Source: Distichodus sexfasciatus
Taxonomy: Eukaryota > Chordata > Actinopteri > Characiformes > Distichodontidae
DNA length: 64,000 nt
NCBI GenBank assembly: GCA_032718565.1
Contig: JAVGVS010000491.1
Location: 201,691-265,690, forward strand
Reading direction: 5' to 3'
Positions within the stretch are counted from its first letter, which is position 1. Each line of letters starts with the position of its first letter. The position numbers and the translations under genes are program-made. The notes below the pieces were generated by a model, which saw only the letters and a program-made list of their open reading frames with translations, was not told where the DNA came from and did no database searches. Positions 33,935 through 46,056 of the stretch are shown here, piece after piece.

Positions 33935-34602
33935 AGCCGTCTGGGCCAGCACAGATATGATTCCTAGGTATTAAGAAAATCCTTCGATCACTGTTAAAAT
34001 GCATGCACCGCAACTCAAACCACTGGCGTCGTTAGCCTTTTTCGCAGGTCCCAGCGCCTCGCATCAAAGCAACTAAAATCCCAGCTTTGAAATGTCAGCC
34101 GCGTTCCCGTTTGTTGTTGTGTTCCGGCTCGCTGAGTATCGACCCGAACGCTCTCGCTCTGTCAGCAAAGAAACTTATTCCTGCAGTTCATAATTAGCCT
34201 TCTGCAAACAGCCGGATTGACACGGGACAGCCTCACGCTCCCTTCAGCTGCTCCCAACCATCGCTTTAACCGACAAAAGGGTTATTTAAAAGCCAAAAAC
34301 GGCGGGTCGTTCCACTGAGGAACGTTCGTGTAACTGAGCAGAGTTATGAGGAACAAAGCTGGAGCAAATTACTCATAAGAGAATAGCAAGTTATTTATTT
34401 ATATATTATTTTACTTATTCAGAAAAGATTTTTTGACTTGTGTTCTCTGATGAGTTTTTCGTGGACTAGTTGCACTTGTGGACCGGCTGCGATTGTCAGG
34501 TTTCGTTGGTGGGCGGTGGCACTTCCAGTTGAATTTCTGCGACACCGGTAACACTCATTACCTGCCAAGGATAACGATTAATGACGTGCATCTAATAATT
34601 CA
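33935..34602. other. Unique-looking sequence; GC-richer island
   Basis: Bases 34030-34340 are GC-richer, repeat-free and of CNE-like appearance. No coding evidence. Confidence 0.4.
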
Positions 34603-34881
34603 GGGCGGCACGGTGGCGCAGTGGTTAGCGCTCCTGCCTCACAGCAAGAAGGTCCTGGGTTCGCTCTCCGGGTCGGCCGTAGGGTTTTTTTTCGTGGACT
34701 TTGTATGCCCTCTCCATGTTTGCATGGGAGTCCTTTGGGTGCTCCGGTTTCCTCCCACAGTCCTAAAGCATGCTATATAGGTTAATTGGTGACTCCAAAT
34801 TGGCCCCATGAGGTGTGAGTGTGAGTCTGTGTGCCCTGCGTTGCGTTGGCGCCTGCCCAGGGATGGTCCCTGCCTTGTGCC
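34603..34881 (+). mobile_element. DANA-like SINE, near full length
   Basis: The tRNA-like head GGGCGGCACGGTGGCGCAGT carries box A, and GGTTCGCTCTCC near 34660 is box B. The body CTCCATGTTTGCATGGG, CCGGTTTCCTCCCACAGTCC and AATTGGTGACTCCAAATTGG follows in the order of the zebrafish DANA SINE. The usual 3' end (GGGATAGGCTCCGGTCC onward) is missing or truncated. The 100-codon frame at 34478-34780 reads through it and is spurious. Confidence 0.85.
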
Positions 34882-35109
34882 ATTTTACGATATATTAGCC
34901 TTGTTATTGGTTAAACTGTATAAGTCTGAATAAAATTACATTTGATTTTTTCCTTTATTATTTTAGAATTTACGACGTTACTTTGAAAAAGACGCATATC
35001 GAAACAACGTAATCCGAGGCATAAGGCTTTCCCAACAGTTTCCCACAACAAATTCCTCACAAATCTCTTTGGAATGCAGCTAAATAGCTCATGTCACCTA
35101 CATAAACAA

Positions 35110-35300
35110 TTTCGAGTGAGTTTGAGTGAATTTGTCATTGTGAACACAGCACAAGCATACAGTACACCACCACGAAATTTGACTTTGCATTTGACCCTTC
35201 CGTGAAGGAGCAGTCGGCATCCGGGGATTAGTCCATCATCTGTGGTACCTTCACCCGTCTGGGACGTGAACTCCCTAACCGTTACGCAACCACCTGCCCC
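35110..35300 (-). mobile_element. tRNA-derived SINE (family 1)
   Basis: Starts with the inverted tail AATTTGTCATTGTGAACACA, then GCATTTGACCCTTCCGTGAA and GGTACCTTCACCCGTCTGGG, and ends in ACTCCCTAACCGTTACGCA (tRNA head). The box B region is partly eroded. Confidence 0.7.
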
Positions 35301-36150
35301 CCTGCCCACCTCCCTGTTAACTCCGATCTAGAGCAGTAAGGCATCAGCCGTTTTAACAATGATCAAACCCGGTTCGATATTTCGGGAGGGTTCCTTAACG
35401 AGATTGCGAGTCTCCACGGCGATACGGGGGTGAACCAGATCAAAAGATAAGGGAGCAGTCCTTTCATGCCAGAGGATCGTTCAGAAGTGTAATTTTCGCG
35501 CAGACCGGCCCAGATATTGCGAAATGCTTCTAGCGAACGCGATGGTCTGCGCTGACCCCAGCTCGCTAGCTGCTGTGTGAGGCCAACACTGCAGCTGCTC
35601 AGCCCCAAGGCGTTTCCTCTCGATAATGGAGGAGAGAGTTTATTAACCCCTGCACTCCATGGTCCAGTGTGTTAGCCTCTCTGTGCTCTTGTCTTACGAC
35701 ATCTGGACAAATTCTTTGTTAGGAACTGAAAGGATGAACAATTGGAACAAGATTGTGTTGTCGAAGGGAAAACGTAGTGGTCTCTGTGTCCGCAATAAAG
35801 TCACAATACAGCAAGCAGATGGCAAGAGAAGTTAGTGGTAACGAGCCAAATGTTGGTGCGCCATGTGATTTACGACTGGATCTTCCAGCACCGAGTCATG
35901 AACAAGGTTCAGAGCCACACGTTTGTTTCACGGAGAAAGTCGATGTAATGTAAAAAGCTAATAGAAATGGATCAACTAAGAGTTAAGATAAGAGTTAGTT
36001 TTTTGAAAACATAATTTAATTTCTGCTGTTTGTGTATAAAACCAGTAGTTGTAAGTCATGTGTGTTTAACTCGTATGCCTCTACTCCAAATGCACTGCTG
36101 CATGAAAAGATGTATAAAATGTTATTTTAAGTGAATATTTAAAAAAATCA
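35301..36150. other. Unique-looking sequence, no gene seen
   Basis: 35340-35640 is a GC-richer, repeat-free island. Open frames (81 codons minus, 66 codons plus) are unrecognised. Confidence 0.4.
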
Positions 36151-36154
36151 CTTT

Positions 36155-37080
36155 CTGGTTTTGATTTTAGAATCAGAAAATCAACTCTATTTTTCTTGTA
36201 GAATCAGAAACAAAAATCATGTCTTGAAATTCATTTCGCAATTTTTATTTCAGAATTCAAAACCGATATCAACTCTAGTCAATTTTTATTTTCACATCAG
36301 AAATTGAAATTAAATCTTAAAATCGCAAGCCTATATTGTAGAATACGTAAGCCATATCACGTCTAGATTTTGACTTTCTGTATATTTTACTTTATTATCC
36401 AAAAGCCAAATCAGTTTTGGCCAGTTTTTGTTTTAGAATTGAAAAGCCAAATCAGGTCTTAAAATCTGCAACCTGGATTTTGTTGACGAATCCGACACAC
36501 AGATCAACTCGCCAATTTGTATTTTGGAATCAGAAACCCAGATTGGGTCTTAAAATCAGCTGTCTGGTTCTGGTTGTAGAATCAGAAACTCAAATCAGGT
36601 GAAATCAGGCCACTGCATCACCGTGCCGCCCTCGTCTACAATCAAAAATCCAAATCCGGTTTAGAATTCCACTTTTTGTTTTTTACTGTAGAATTTGAAA
36701 CCCTAATGAACTCTAGACCATTTTTATTTTAGAATCACAAACCCAAATCAGGTCTTGAATTTCACATTACGGGTTTTTTTTTTTTTTTTTTAATTTTAGA
36801 ATCCGATACCCAAATGAATTCTAGTTATTTTATGTTTAACCAAAATCAATTCTCAAAATCTGCTGAATGTCTTTTGTTTTGAATCAGAAACTCAAATCAG
36901 GTCTTCAAATTTACCTTCCAGTTTTTATTTTATAATCAGAAACCCAAATCAAGGCCTGAAATCTGCTTTTCCAATTTTTGTGTTAGAATCAGACACTTCT
37001 TGAATCTTGGGTCTTGAAATTCACTTCCTGGTTTTTGTTGTAGAATCCGAAGCCCAAGTCAACTCAAGTTTTGTTGTGGG
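36155..37080. repeat. Degenerate ~53-bp minisatellite, part 1
   Basis: The unit is built from TTTTAGAATCAGAAACCCAA, ATCAGGTCTTGAAAT and CACTTTCTGGTTTTTG; an alternate type replaces AGGTCTTGAAAT with AACTCTAGCCAATTT. About 15 or more eroded units are visible. Parts 2 and 3 (37950-38500, 39580-39800) have the same unit. Confidence 0.75.
36609..36634 (-). mobile_element. SINE head scrap
   Basis: GCATCACCGTGCCGCCC is the inverted first bases of the DANA-like SINE head (GGGCGGCACGGTG). Only about 25 bp remain inside the minisatellite. Confidence 0.4.
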
Positions 37081-37104
37081 TTTGAAAGCCCTGGTTTCTA
37101 ACTC

Positions 37105-37235
37105 CACTGGTGGTCAGGTGGTTAGGACACTCGCCACACCACAGGCTGCTCCAGGAAGCTTGTCCCTGAATTTCGGAAATGTAAGTCGTTCTGGATACGA
37201 GCGTCTGCTAAATGCTGTGAATGTGAATGTAAACG
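37105..37235 (+). mobile_element. SINE family 2
   Basis: The tRNA-like head GGTGGTTAGGACACTCGCC, then CTGCTCCAGGAAGCTTGTCC, then the tail TCTGGATACGAGCGTCTGCT and AAATGCTGTGAATGTGAATG. The head is shortened: no clear box B remains. Confidence 0.7.
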
Positions 37236-37950
37236 TCTAGAAATCCACTTTGTGTTGACTGGAAGTGCATTCACACTTAAACGTTCACTTTAAAGTCAGT
37301 AAATGTGGAGACTGTTCTTTCTTTTTCTTATTTTCCCTTATTTCAACCTCTTTACCACAGCGCGCGCACGCACACACACACACACACACAGACACATACA
37401 CACACATTTCCTCTCCAGTGCCAATGCAGAATTCATTAAAGCGTCCTCACACCTGCCATGAGCAGTGGGCCACAAAGGATGCTTTTTACTCTCCCTTTAT
37501 AACACAACAGCCTGCAAACGAGAGAGAGGGAGGGAGAGAGAGAGAGAGCGAGAGAAAGAGAGCGAGGGAGAGAGATGGAGAGAGCAAGAGACTTAAACAG
37601 GTTTGGCTTGTGCACAAAATCCATCTTTGACAGCCTGCTCTCGTCTCCCAGCCGCAAGAAATGAGCTTGGAAAAGTGCAGCAAAGCATCAGAGTTAAAAG
37701 TGGGGCAGAGTCATCGTCACGGCAACAGGACACACCGATTCCCCGGATTCTCCGATTCTGAAATGAAAATCGGAAAATAAAAAATGTCAGGAAAGTTTCA
37801 TGCAATTTATTGCATTTTAACATCTTTTTAGTAATATTTTAAACAGGACAGAACAACATACATCAATCACAAACTGAATAAACATTTCTTCATTTTAAGA
37901 GAATTATTATTTTAAAATCATTCAAAAGAGAAATCAATAAAACAATATTA
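37236..37950. other. CA and GA microsatellites; no gene seen
   Basis: (CA)n at about 37370-37402 and a GA-rich run at 37519-37585. Otherwise unique-looking. The 121-codon frame at 37265-37630 crosses both microsatellites. Confidence 0.55.
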
Positions 37951-38500
37951 TGTTCCAAATCAGGTCTCGAAATCAGTTTTTCTGACTGTTTTAGAACCGT
38001 AAAGTCAAATCATTTTAAGATTTCTATTTCAGAATCAGAAAACCAAATCAGATTTTGAAATTATGTTTCCAATTTTTGGTTTAAAAATTAAAATCCAAAT
38101 CAGGTCTTGAATTCTGTTTTCTGATTTTCATTTCACATAAGCCAGCTACCGAAAACTTTTTTTTTTTCAATCTTTGTGGTAGAACTGGAAACCGGAATGA
38201 CGTCTTGAAATTCATTTTTCAGGTTTTTGGTTTACAACTGGGAAACCAAAACAGGTCTTGAAGCACGTCTTCATGAATTCAAATGTTTAAATTCAAACCT
38301 TAAATCAAATCTTGAAATCAGTTTTTACAATTTTCATTTTAAAACCACAAAACCAAATCAAGTCTTGAAGTCCATTTTCTGACTTCTTTTGTAGAATCCA
38401 AGATCAGACGATGACGTCTATTTTCCAATTTGTGTTTTGGAATTAAAAATCCAATCCAGATCCAAATTTCCAAATTAGGCCTTGAATTCTATTTTCCATT
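37950..38500. repeat. Degenerate ~53-bp minisatellite, part 2
   Basis: Same unit as 36155-37080 (CCAAATCAGGTCTTGAAAT, ATTTCAGAATCAGAAAACCA) but more eroded, roughly ten units. The interval since part 1 holds unrelated sequence. Confidence 0.65.
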
Positions 38501-39580
38501 TCTCTTTTATGAGCCGCTACAAAATACAGCTAAAAATGTGAAATCAATCAGTTGTGATATATAAATGTAATCAAAACAAGAAGATAAGAGAGAGTAATCT
38601 TTAAGACAAATTTGGTAAATTAATAACATATTTATAGAATAATATTTATAGGTTTGTAGAGTCAGAAACCTAAATCAGTTCGTTCTTCAAGTTCCAATAT
38701 TTTAATTTTTGTTTCAGAGTTTAAAAAAAAGAACACAAATAAACATACCCTCCATTCTACAGAAGGCAGCTTCAACTCTCAGAAACAGGCTTTGAAAATA
38801 ATGTCAAATCAACGTAATGAAATATAAACGTAGTTACAACGAGGTAAAAATCCAGCAGTCGTTGGACAAATTGGTTAAATTGATCAGTCAGATAGAGGTA
38901 AGGAGCTCGTTATCGCAGACCTGGTTTCCATGGGAGACGGTTATTACCGAGCCGATTTGCTGCGTGACTCCAGCGTGAGAGATTTTATCTCTTATTTTTT
39001 CACGGAGAGGAGAATTCGAGCGCTGGAAGGATTGCGGGGAAAACGAAGGAGGCGAGTTAGCATGCAGCCATGCAGCTAATGAGATTTCGGCTCAGATTAA
39101 CACGCATCCCGAGCTCATTCACTCTGCAGGGCTCATAAAACAAGCCTGCTCTGGAACATTGTACAAGCTACAATAGAGTTGTGAACGTGTGTGTGCAGAA
39201 CACACACACACACGCAGGGAACACACTTGCGTGTTGGTTTGAAATGAGGAACGTGTCAGGCCTGTACGGAATTAAAGGCTTAAGACAGACAGGCTTGGCT
39301 AGGGACCGGAAACACCAGCAATAACGCCACGGCAACGGAAGTGTGTGTGTGTGGTGTGTGTGTGTAGTACAACAGCATGACGGTGTAATTATCTCGTTAC
39401 TGTTACATAACTACAGTTGTGTTGTGGTGAAGCATTTTACTGCTCTTATAGGGTCGTAAAACTTTCTTCAAGCTTTTCATTATTTTTAAAATTTTCATAC
39501 CGTAGTTTTACAACTACTTAGGATTAAAAGTATCTAAGCTTCACTACATAGTTTTTTAACATGAGCTTAAAAAATTAGCA
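38500..39580. other. Unique-looking sequence; GC-richer island and TG run
   Basis: 38890-39180 is repeat-free and GC-richer. A (TG)n run lies at about 39340-39364. A few isolated minisatellite words appear near 38655-38720. Confidence 0.4.
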
Positions 39581-39800
39581 AAATCAGGTTTTGAAATTTG
39601 TTTTACATTTCTTGTTTAAGAATCAGAAACACAAATCAACTCTCGCCAAAGTTTATTTTAGAATCGGGAATTATGTCTTAAAACCTTGACTGAAAATCCA
39701 CTTTCTGGTTTTTATTTTAGAATCAGAAAACCCAAATCAGGTGCAGAATTTTGATAGATTTTTATATTATTTAGAATCGAGAACCTTGAAACTTGAAACC
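39580..39800. repeat. Degenerate ~53-bp minisatellite, part 3
   Basis: Several units with TTTAAGAATCAGAAACACAA, AAATCCACTTTCTGGTTTTT and ATTTTAGAATCAGAAAACCC. It is clearly the same repeat as parts 1 and 2. Confidence 0.65.
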
Positions 39801-41160
39801 CTCAACATTTTTTATTATTTTTTTATTTTTAAACAGTAGTGTTTCAAGATAAAAACTACTACTGCCACATCAAGTAATACTTCTTATTTCTGCTGTAGGG
39901 AATTAATTAAAAATAATTATGACTTTTCAGTCTCATAAATTTTGATGAATAAGACCATAATTCTTACTTCCTCTTTGGCCAAAGTGGGCTCCACCCTCCG
40001 ACTCCATCTTGCAGCTGCTTAGAGTGCACTGTGATGCTATGAAACACTTCTGCCAATTCAACACCAGTCTGAAACAGCTGCTGGTTAAAAATAATATTAA
40101 ATAATACATTTGAAACTGAAAATAATTTTTAAAAAGTACTAGAAAATAGTTATAAAAGCTAATATAATACTAATATAAAAGCTCGATAATCGTTACTAAA
40201 ATATTTTCTTCCGTGATTATATCACATAATTAACGATAACGTTGAAATTTAATTTTTGGTTTTGCCAATTAGTGGACATTGTGAATGTAATTTATTTTTA
40301 TTTTTCTGCCTGGTCTTGGAGAAGATGCATCACACGTTTATGCCGAACATTGCAGAGCTTCCAGAAGACCAGGGATCACATGGCAGAAGGCTAGCATTAG
40401 CAGAGGATTAGCATTAGCATCTGGACATTAGGACATGAAAAAACTGGAGCATATTACTGAGGGGGGGTTGGAATGGCATGGCTACACACACACACACACT
40501 CATTACCACACGCACAGAGCTTCACATGGGCATGACTCACTTTGTGGCACACACACTGAACTCCATCTACTATCATTGTGGATGCTAAAATATAGCAAGA
40601 CAAAACTTGCGAAAAAGAGAACACAGCTTTATCCTGGAGGAGCTTAATTAGTCAGGTGGTGTGATCTCCACTGCGGGAGATGGGCTTGGTGTCTGTGTGC
40701 GTGTGTGTGTGTAGGCGTGTGTGAGAGGAGGTGGGCGTGCCCACAATTCTGCTCGTTGCTATGGTCTCGTTATAGCTTAGCGAGACATGTAGTGTAGCTG
40801 CTGTAATTAGATCTTTTCCAGTCAGGGTCACACGTTGCTGTCTGTGAGTGTGTGAGTGTGTGTGAGTGTGTGTTCACAGGTTTCAGTGATTGCAGAGCCT
40901 GCAGTTAGATCAGAGGGAGACATATGGTTTACCCAGCATGCAGCAGTAGCATCAGCAGCAGCAGCCGGGGGGGAGAGATGGGAAAAATTGGGGGTGAGGA
41001 TGAGAGTTGGGAGAGTTGTTTACTCACAACAGCTTTCCTGACTCTTAACGAAGAAGTAATTATTCCTGTTATATATTCTGTATGCAACTGTATGTGAGAG
41101 TGTGTATATGTGACTCTATATATGCTGCTAATACATACCTCTTATTGTTACGATAACTTA
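39800..41160. other. No gene seen
   Basis: AT-rich at 40080-40300. Short CA/TG runs lie at 40485-40500 and 40698-40712, with TGTGAGTGTG repeats around 40842-40872. Open frames are unrecognised. Confidence 0.5.
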
Positions 41161-41164
41161 TACT

Positions 41165-41432
41165 GGTTGCCACTTCATTGTCACATGCTCTACTCTGCTA
41201 TGTACAATGCTGCAGCTGCACTTGGCACTTTAAAAAATCATCTCTTTGCACCTGTCCTGCCCTAGCACATTTACAATTTTTACAATGTTTACATTCTCAG
41301 GTTTGCACATTTAACTTTATGTTCCTTATTGTATAATATATAGTTTTATTTTTGTCCTGTTACCCCAGACTCCGTATTTAAGTTAGTATTTATGTTTGTA
41401 AGTTTGTATTGCGTCTCTATCTTCCTTGTCTA
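41165..41432 (+). repeat. Possible retroelement 3' region before the gap
   Basis: Phrases GCACTTTAAAA, TTTGCACATTTAACTTTATG and TTATTGTATAATATATAG resemble the non-coding 3' part of a common fish repeat. It is cut off by the gap at 41433, so the class is uncertain. Confidence 0.3.
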
Positions 41433-42082
41433 NNNNNNNNNNNNNNNNNNNNNNNNNNNNNNNNNNNNNNNNNNNNNNNNNNNNNNNNNNNNNNNNNNNN
41501 NNNNNNNNNNNNNNNNNNNNNNNNNNNNNNNNNNNNNNNNNNNNNNNNNNNNNNNNNNNNNNNNNNNNNNNNNNNNNNNNNNNNNNNNNNNNNNNNNNNN
41601 NNNNNNNNNNNNNNNNNNNNNNNNNNNNNNNNNNNNNNNNNNNNNNNNNNNNNNNNNNNNNNNNNNNNNNNNNNNNNNNNNNNNNNNNNNNNNNNNNNNN
41701 NNNNNNNNNNNNNNNNNNNNNNNNNNNNNNNNNNNNNNNNNNNNNNNNNNNNNNNNNNNNNNNNNNNNNNNNNNNNNNNNNNNNNNNNNNNNNNNNNNNN
41801 NNNNNNNNNNNNNNNNNNNNNNNNNNNNNNNNNNNNNNNNNNNNNNNNNNNNNNNNNNNNNNNNNNNNNNNNNNNNNNNNNNNNNNNNNNNNNNNNNNNN
41901 NNNNNNNNNNNNNNNNNNNNNNNNNNNNNNNNNNNNNNNNNNNNNNNNNNNNNNNNNNNNNNNNNNNNNNNNNNNNNNNNNNNNNNNNNNNNNNNNNNNN
42001 NNNNNNNNNNNNNNNNNNNNNNNNNNNNNNNNNNNNNNNNNNNNNNNNNNNNNNNNNNNNNNNNNNNNNNNNNNNNNNNNNN
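41433..42082. other. Assembly gap (650 N)
   Basis: All bases are N. The right border lies inside a family D element whose left third is therefore missing. Open frames drawn across the Ns are artefacts. Confidence 0.99.
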
Positions 42083-42744
42083 GAGGTGGGATTTTATACG
42101 ACCCGCACCTTCTGCTTTAAAATGTATGGTGTTATTTTGTGCCAAAATTCTGAGCACACAGAGGAACGTTCACCAGCAAAATCTCTTCCCTTTACACACT
42201 CAACTCTGCCTGCACACGCGAAAATATTTTAACCAACTAAACTACCTCACTTGGTGAATGTGAGCTCACACATGGGCTGTGTCCCGAGCCGTCGACTACT
42301 GCACTTAATAGTATGGTAGGTAAGGCGCTCATCATACTTTTCTATGTGGTAGTATGCGTTTCAGGAAGTAGCTGGGGTTATAGCTTAACGGCTCTCTAGG
42401 AACTAGGTAGTGCACATGGAGAGTCACACACGCCCTATTTGACTTGGTACACTACATAGGGCAGGAAGTGACTTTCTTAAAATGTTGTGCACTACACTGG
42501 AAATGCTCTGCCCTCGCCGCACTCTGCTTTCACACTCACTTGACTTGGTGCTGTGTTGGAAATGTCAGAGTTATGGCATTATTTTTGTGCCAAAATTTTG
42601 GGCATGGAGTGGAATTTGTTAAGCAAAATGTAGTGTCTTTACACGTTCAACTCAGTCTTTTTTATTTATCGGTATCAGCAGATACAAGCATGAGAAATAT
42701 CGGATATCAGCGTCGGACAATAATTCCCATATCATGCTTCCCTT
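42083..42744 (+). mobile_element. hAT-like family D, copy 2 (left part in gap)
   Basis: Begins mid-element at GAGGTGGGATTTTATACG. It keeps both members of the internal direct repeat (about 42119-42210 and 42567-42660). It ends with ATATCGGATATCAGCGTC and CCATATCATGCTTCCCTTA, the inverted-end type of the family. Confidence 0.7.
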
Positions 42745-42799
42745 ATATATACTGTATATATACAGTATATTCGTACTTAGTCTGACCAACACCTTAGTC

Positions 42800-43130
42800 T
42801 GTCACACACACTACTATACTCTAACACACACGTGCGTATACACACACACACACTACCATATCTAATATAAACTGAGACACAAAGTGCAAGTGTCACACAC
42901 ACACACACACACACACTACCTTATGTAATTTAAATTGAGACACAAAGTGCATGCCAGAGTCATGGTCATGTTGAGTTGAGTATGTGTGTGTGTCACTGTT
43001 GTGTGATGGGCTTCTAAATTGGATAGAGTCATGGCCATGTATATATATATGTATGTGTGTGTGTGTGTGTGTGTGCAGGAGTGTGTTCATAAGAGTATGT
43101 GTAGGTGTGTGTGTGTATCAGCACACACAC
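42800..43130. repeat. CA/TG microsatellite cluster
   Basis: CA runs at 42838-42853 and 42894-42915, TG runs at 42980-42992, 43052-43074 and 43106-43116. The phrase GAGACACAAAGTGCA occurs twice (about 42873 and 42939), so the cluster includes a ~66-bp tandem duplication. Confidence 0.8.
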
Positions 43131-43249
43131 TATCTTGGGCTGTGGTAAGTGATGGATTCTATCAGACTCCTTGATATCTAACCTTGAAATGTAGAGACTC
43201 CACTTGTCCTCGGGACAAAGGAAGAGTGTGTGTGTGTGTGCATATATTT

Positions 43250-43490
43250 AGGGGTTTGTGAGGACCTGGCTGTCTCCTAAAGCACATTTTTGGTATGTGA
43301 TGACCGGTCCTCATGAAGGAAGATGATTTTACAGTACGTTATGTTTAAGGTTAGGGTTAGTTGTAGCTGTAGTATTATTTACATCTAGTCACGATGGAAG
43401 TCAATGAAAGGACCTCACAAAGACAGTAATACCTGTGTGTGTGTGTGTGTGTATGTGTGTGTGTGTGTGTGTGTGTGCTGTCGTTCTCAG
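43250..43490. repeat. GGACCTGGCTGTC repeat with TG tract, copy 2
   Basis: TTTGTGAGGACCTGGCTGTC at the start and GGACCTCACAAAGACAGTAA at the end, then (TG)n to 43478. Same layout as 23448-23715. The two ends are nearly inverted (TTTGTGAGGACCT and AGGACCTCACAAA). Confidence 0.65.
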
Positions 43491-43554
43491 TTGGCTCAGC
43501 GTTTATGCTGGGCTGCATTTTGAGCTGTTGTGCCCGGGTGGCATGATGCCCGGC

Positions 43555-43668
43555 TGGGTGAATCTCAACCCCCTTTCCCCAAATTAGTCCTGGAGGAAGT
43601 CAGTACGGCAGCAGAGAGGATTCGAATCTACAACCTCTTGGTCCAGAGACGAGTGTCCTAACCAATCT
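43555..43668 (-). mobile_element. SINE family 2 head, inverted
   Basis: On the minus strand GGTTAGGACACTCGTCTCTG is followed by box-B-like AGATTCGAATCC. This corresponds to the tRNA-like heads at 37105 and 45486. The tail is not seen. Confidence 0.6.
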
Positions 43669-43669
43669 A

Positions 43670-44590
43670 ATCTAACCATTCTAAGCCTAATCTTTGTATT
43701 TAAGCACGCAATTTCTTCAAAAAATTTAGTCTTTTTTGTTGTTGAAACATCGTTTCAAGGAAATTACTGTTATCACAATTTATTCAGAAAATGCTAGGGT
43801 TAGGGTTGAGAACATTAAGCCATTTTTCTAGCAAATTTTAAATTTCAATCTATATTTTAGTACATAATTTTTTATGTGAACTCACAATTGCTAGCATTTT
43901 GCTAACTGTAAAATTTTGAGGCATCACTGTCTGGCAAGTTAAATTACTATTGTCCAGCTACGTCTGATTTCAAAGTGTCAGAAACAGCAATTTTGGAACT
44001 GCAGAGCAACACAGAGTTTCCAGAACATGTATAGATTTTTGGAGTGATTATCAAGTTATTATGGGTTCATTTAGGGTTCAAGTGAAAGACACGATGCAGG
44101 ATTCCAGCGCTTAATTGTGTAGAAGTGAAGTGAAAGCTGTGATGAAACTTATCACGGCTGAACACTGTATGAGGAGTGTTTTAAGGCGCCGAGATGCAGA
44201 CGATGTTGTCTTGGTTTTTGCCAGCCTGTAGTTTACACGTTGCGCTGTCATAAACATTGAACTCATACGTCTGTATGATTTCACAATGTTCACGGCAGCA
44301 GAAATGATCAGCAGAACACCGCTATCCCGTACTGTGTCAACTCACCTTCTGGTTTTCGTTCAGTATGTTTAAGCTTTAGGTATTAAGGAGAACAGTAAAT
44401 AGCAGTTAAAATAGCACAACACTTAAAATACAAATGCTTCTTAAAGGCAAACTTCATTTTTATTATGGACATGTTTTCGGAGGTTGACAAGATTATAGAA
44501 TAGTATGTGTGGGAGGAAATGTTTTATCATTTGAGCAAAAATAAAATGTTAAATAACATCATCACTATTAATGAAATTTATAACCTTTAT
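43670..44590. other. No gene seen
   Basis: AT-rich, unique-looking. A TAGGGTTAGGG stretch near 43795 is only two telomere-like units. Confidence 0.5.
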
Positions 44591-45410
44591 AAAGATATAT
44601 TAAAATAAAAAATATAGTATATTTCCTTTGCTAGTATCAGGCATCTAACTTTCATAGTTCTCACAATGTTCGATGTTTATTTGTTGACAACCAAAGCACT
44701 TTAATTGCAAAATATATAATATTTAATGGCATTACTCAGAAAAGGTTATTTTGGATTTAATTTCTAGTTATATATGAAAAATGGAATATAACATCAAATC
44801 ACAATGCACAGGAAAATTACAAACGTATTAAAGCTGAAGGCTGTGATTATTGAAGCACAAAGAAGCAACACAGCAAATATTCAGATTTAGTTATTTTAAT
44901 ATATTTATTTATTACATTTTATATATTACATTATGCTATATAATTAATATATTCAAATAAAAATAGTATATTTACTTTGCTACAGTCAGGGCTCTAATTT
45001 TATACAGACATTCCATTGTATTCACAATTTTTGATGTTAATTAGTTGATTACAAAAAAACCTACTCACACTTAAAGAAAAATTACTTGGAAAAATACTTA
45101 GAACTTATACTTTCAATTGAAAATGTTAATGTTAATGATTTTCAGATCATTGCATAAAACAATTACAAAACATAATATATGCAAATGTGGCAAAAGTGGG
45201 ACCCAAGCATGAAAGCTCAAAAGAAAGACAAAAAGAAAAAAATATATTTTTATAGTTGTTTATTAGATGGTTTTAGGGCCTATTGTCCCAGTGTTTGATT
45301 GGTTTATCAGAGTCTCAAAATCTTGAAATTGCAAAATATTCTTTGTTAAGATGTTGGAGTAAGTCTAGTCTAGTCTAGTGTAGACTTAGAATGAGTTTGC
45401 ATTTGCCTTT
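44590..45410. repeat. Local duplicated block, copy 1 (partner 47640-48105)
   Basis: CAGCAAATATTCAGATT, CTCTAATTTTATACAGA, GATGTTAATTAGTTGATTA, CATGAAAGCTCAAAAGAAAG and ATAGTTGTTTATTAGATGG occur here and in the same order at 47690-48020. An additional half copy (about 44600-44780) sits just to the left. AT-rich and non-coding. Confidence 0.65.
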
Positions 45411-45485
45411 GCTGCATTATTTCCAGTTCCTCACATTATTTTTATATATAAATGAAACAGACAGATTCTGGGGTGGTGGTAATGG

Positions 45486-45632
45486 TGGTGCTCTAATGGT
45501 TAGGATGCTTACCTCTAGAGGTTGTGGGTTTGAATCCTACCTCCAGCACTCCCATCAGTGGGTCTAGATAATATCATTAATAATCTAATCTGGATAATGT
45601 AGCATCTGCTAAATGCTGTACATGTTAAATTC
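45486..45632 (+). mobile_element. SINE family 2, complete but short
   Basis: Head GGTGGTGCTCTAATGGTTAG and box B GGGTTTGAATCC at 45526-45537, then the tail TCTGGATAATGTAGCATCTG and CTAAATGCTGTACATG. It stops 18 bp before the family T element. Confidence 0.65.
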
Positions 45633-45650
45633 ACTGGAATCTTTAACATA

Positions 45651-46056
45651 TGTGACCCTCCACGGCAAAACCAGTCGCATGTTGCAATGGAGGTTTCCGA
45701 GAAAAACGACCGTTTATGTTGCATGGGGTAAAATTTTGGATTTTTTGTTTTTAAAACGTGACTTTCTTGAGGTGAGGAATTCAATTCCAGCAGAATGTTA
45801 AAAGTTTGTGTTTTGGCCGCTCTACTTCAATATTTAGGGTAAATCCACTAGTTGACTAGCGTGAAGATATTTCTCCGGAATCCATCTTCGTCTCCCGAGT
45901 TCAGTTAACCTAACGCAGGTAGGCTATCCGTGTGGCTGTGAATGCAGCGTAGGCTACCGTAAATGCAAACGTAGCCGCGACCGCACCAAGCGTCTGTGAG
46001 TGCTACGTCGATAGTCAACTTCAAAGGCAGATTTCTCTGTTTCTCACTTGGCGTGA

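Noticed and set aside
34478..34780. 100-codon open frame
   Set aside because: Reads straight through a DANA-like SINE.
41392..42257. Long open frames of more than 240 codons near 41.4-42.3 kb
   Set aside because: They run through 650 Ns and are artefacts.
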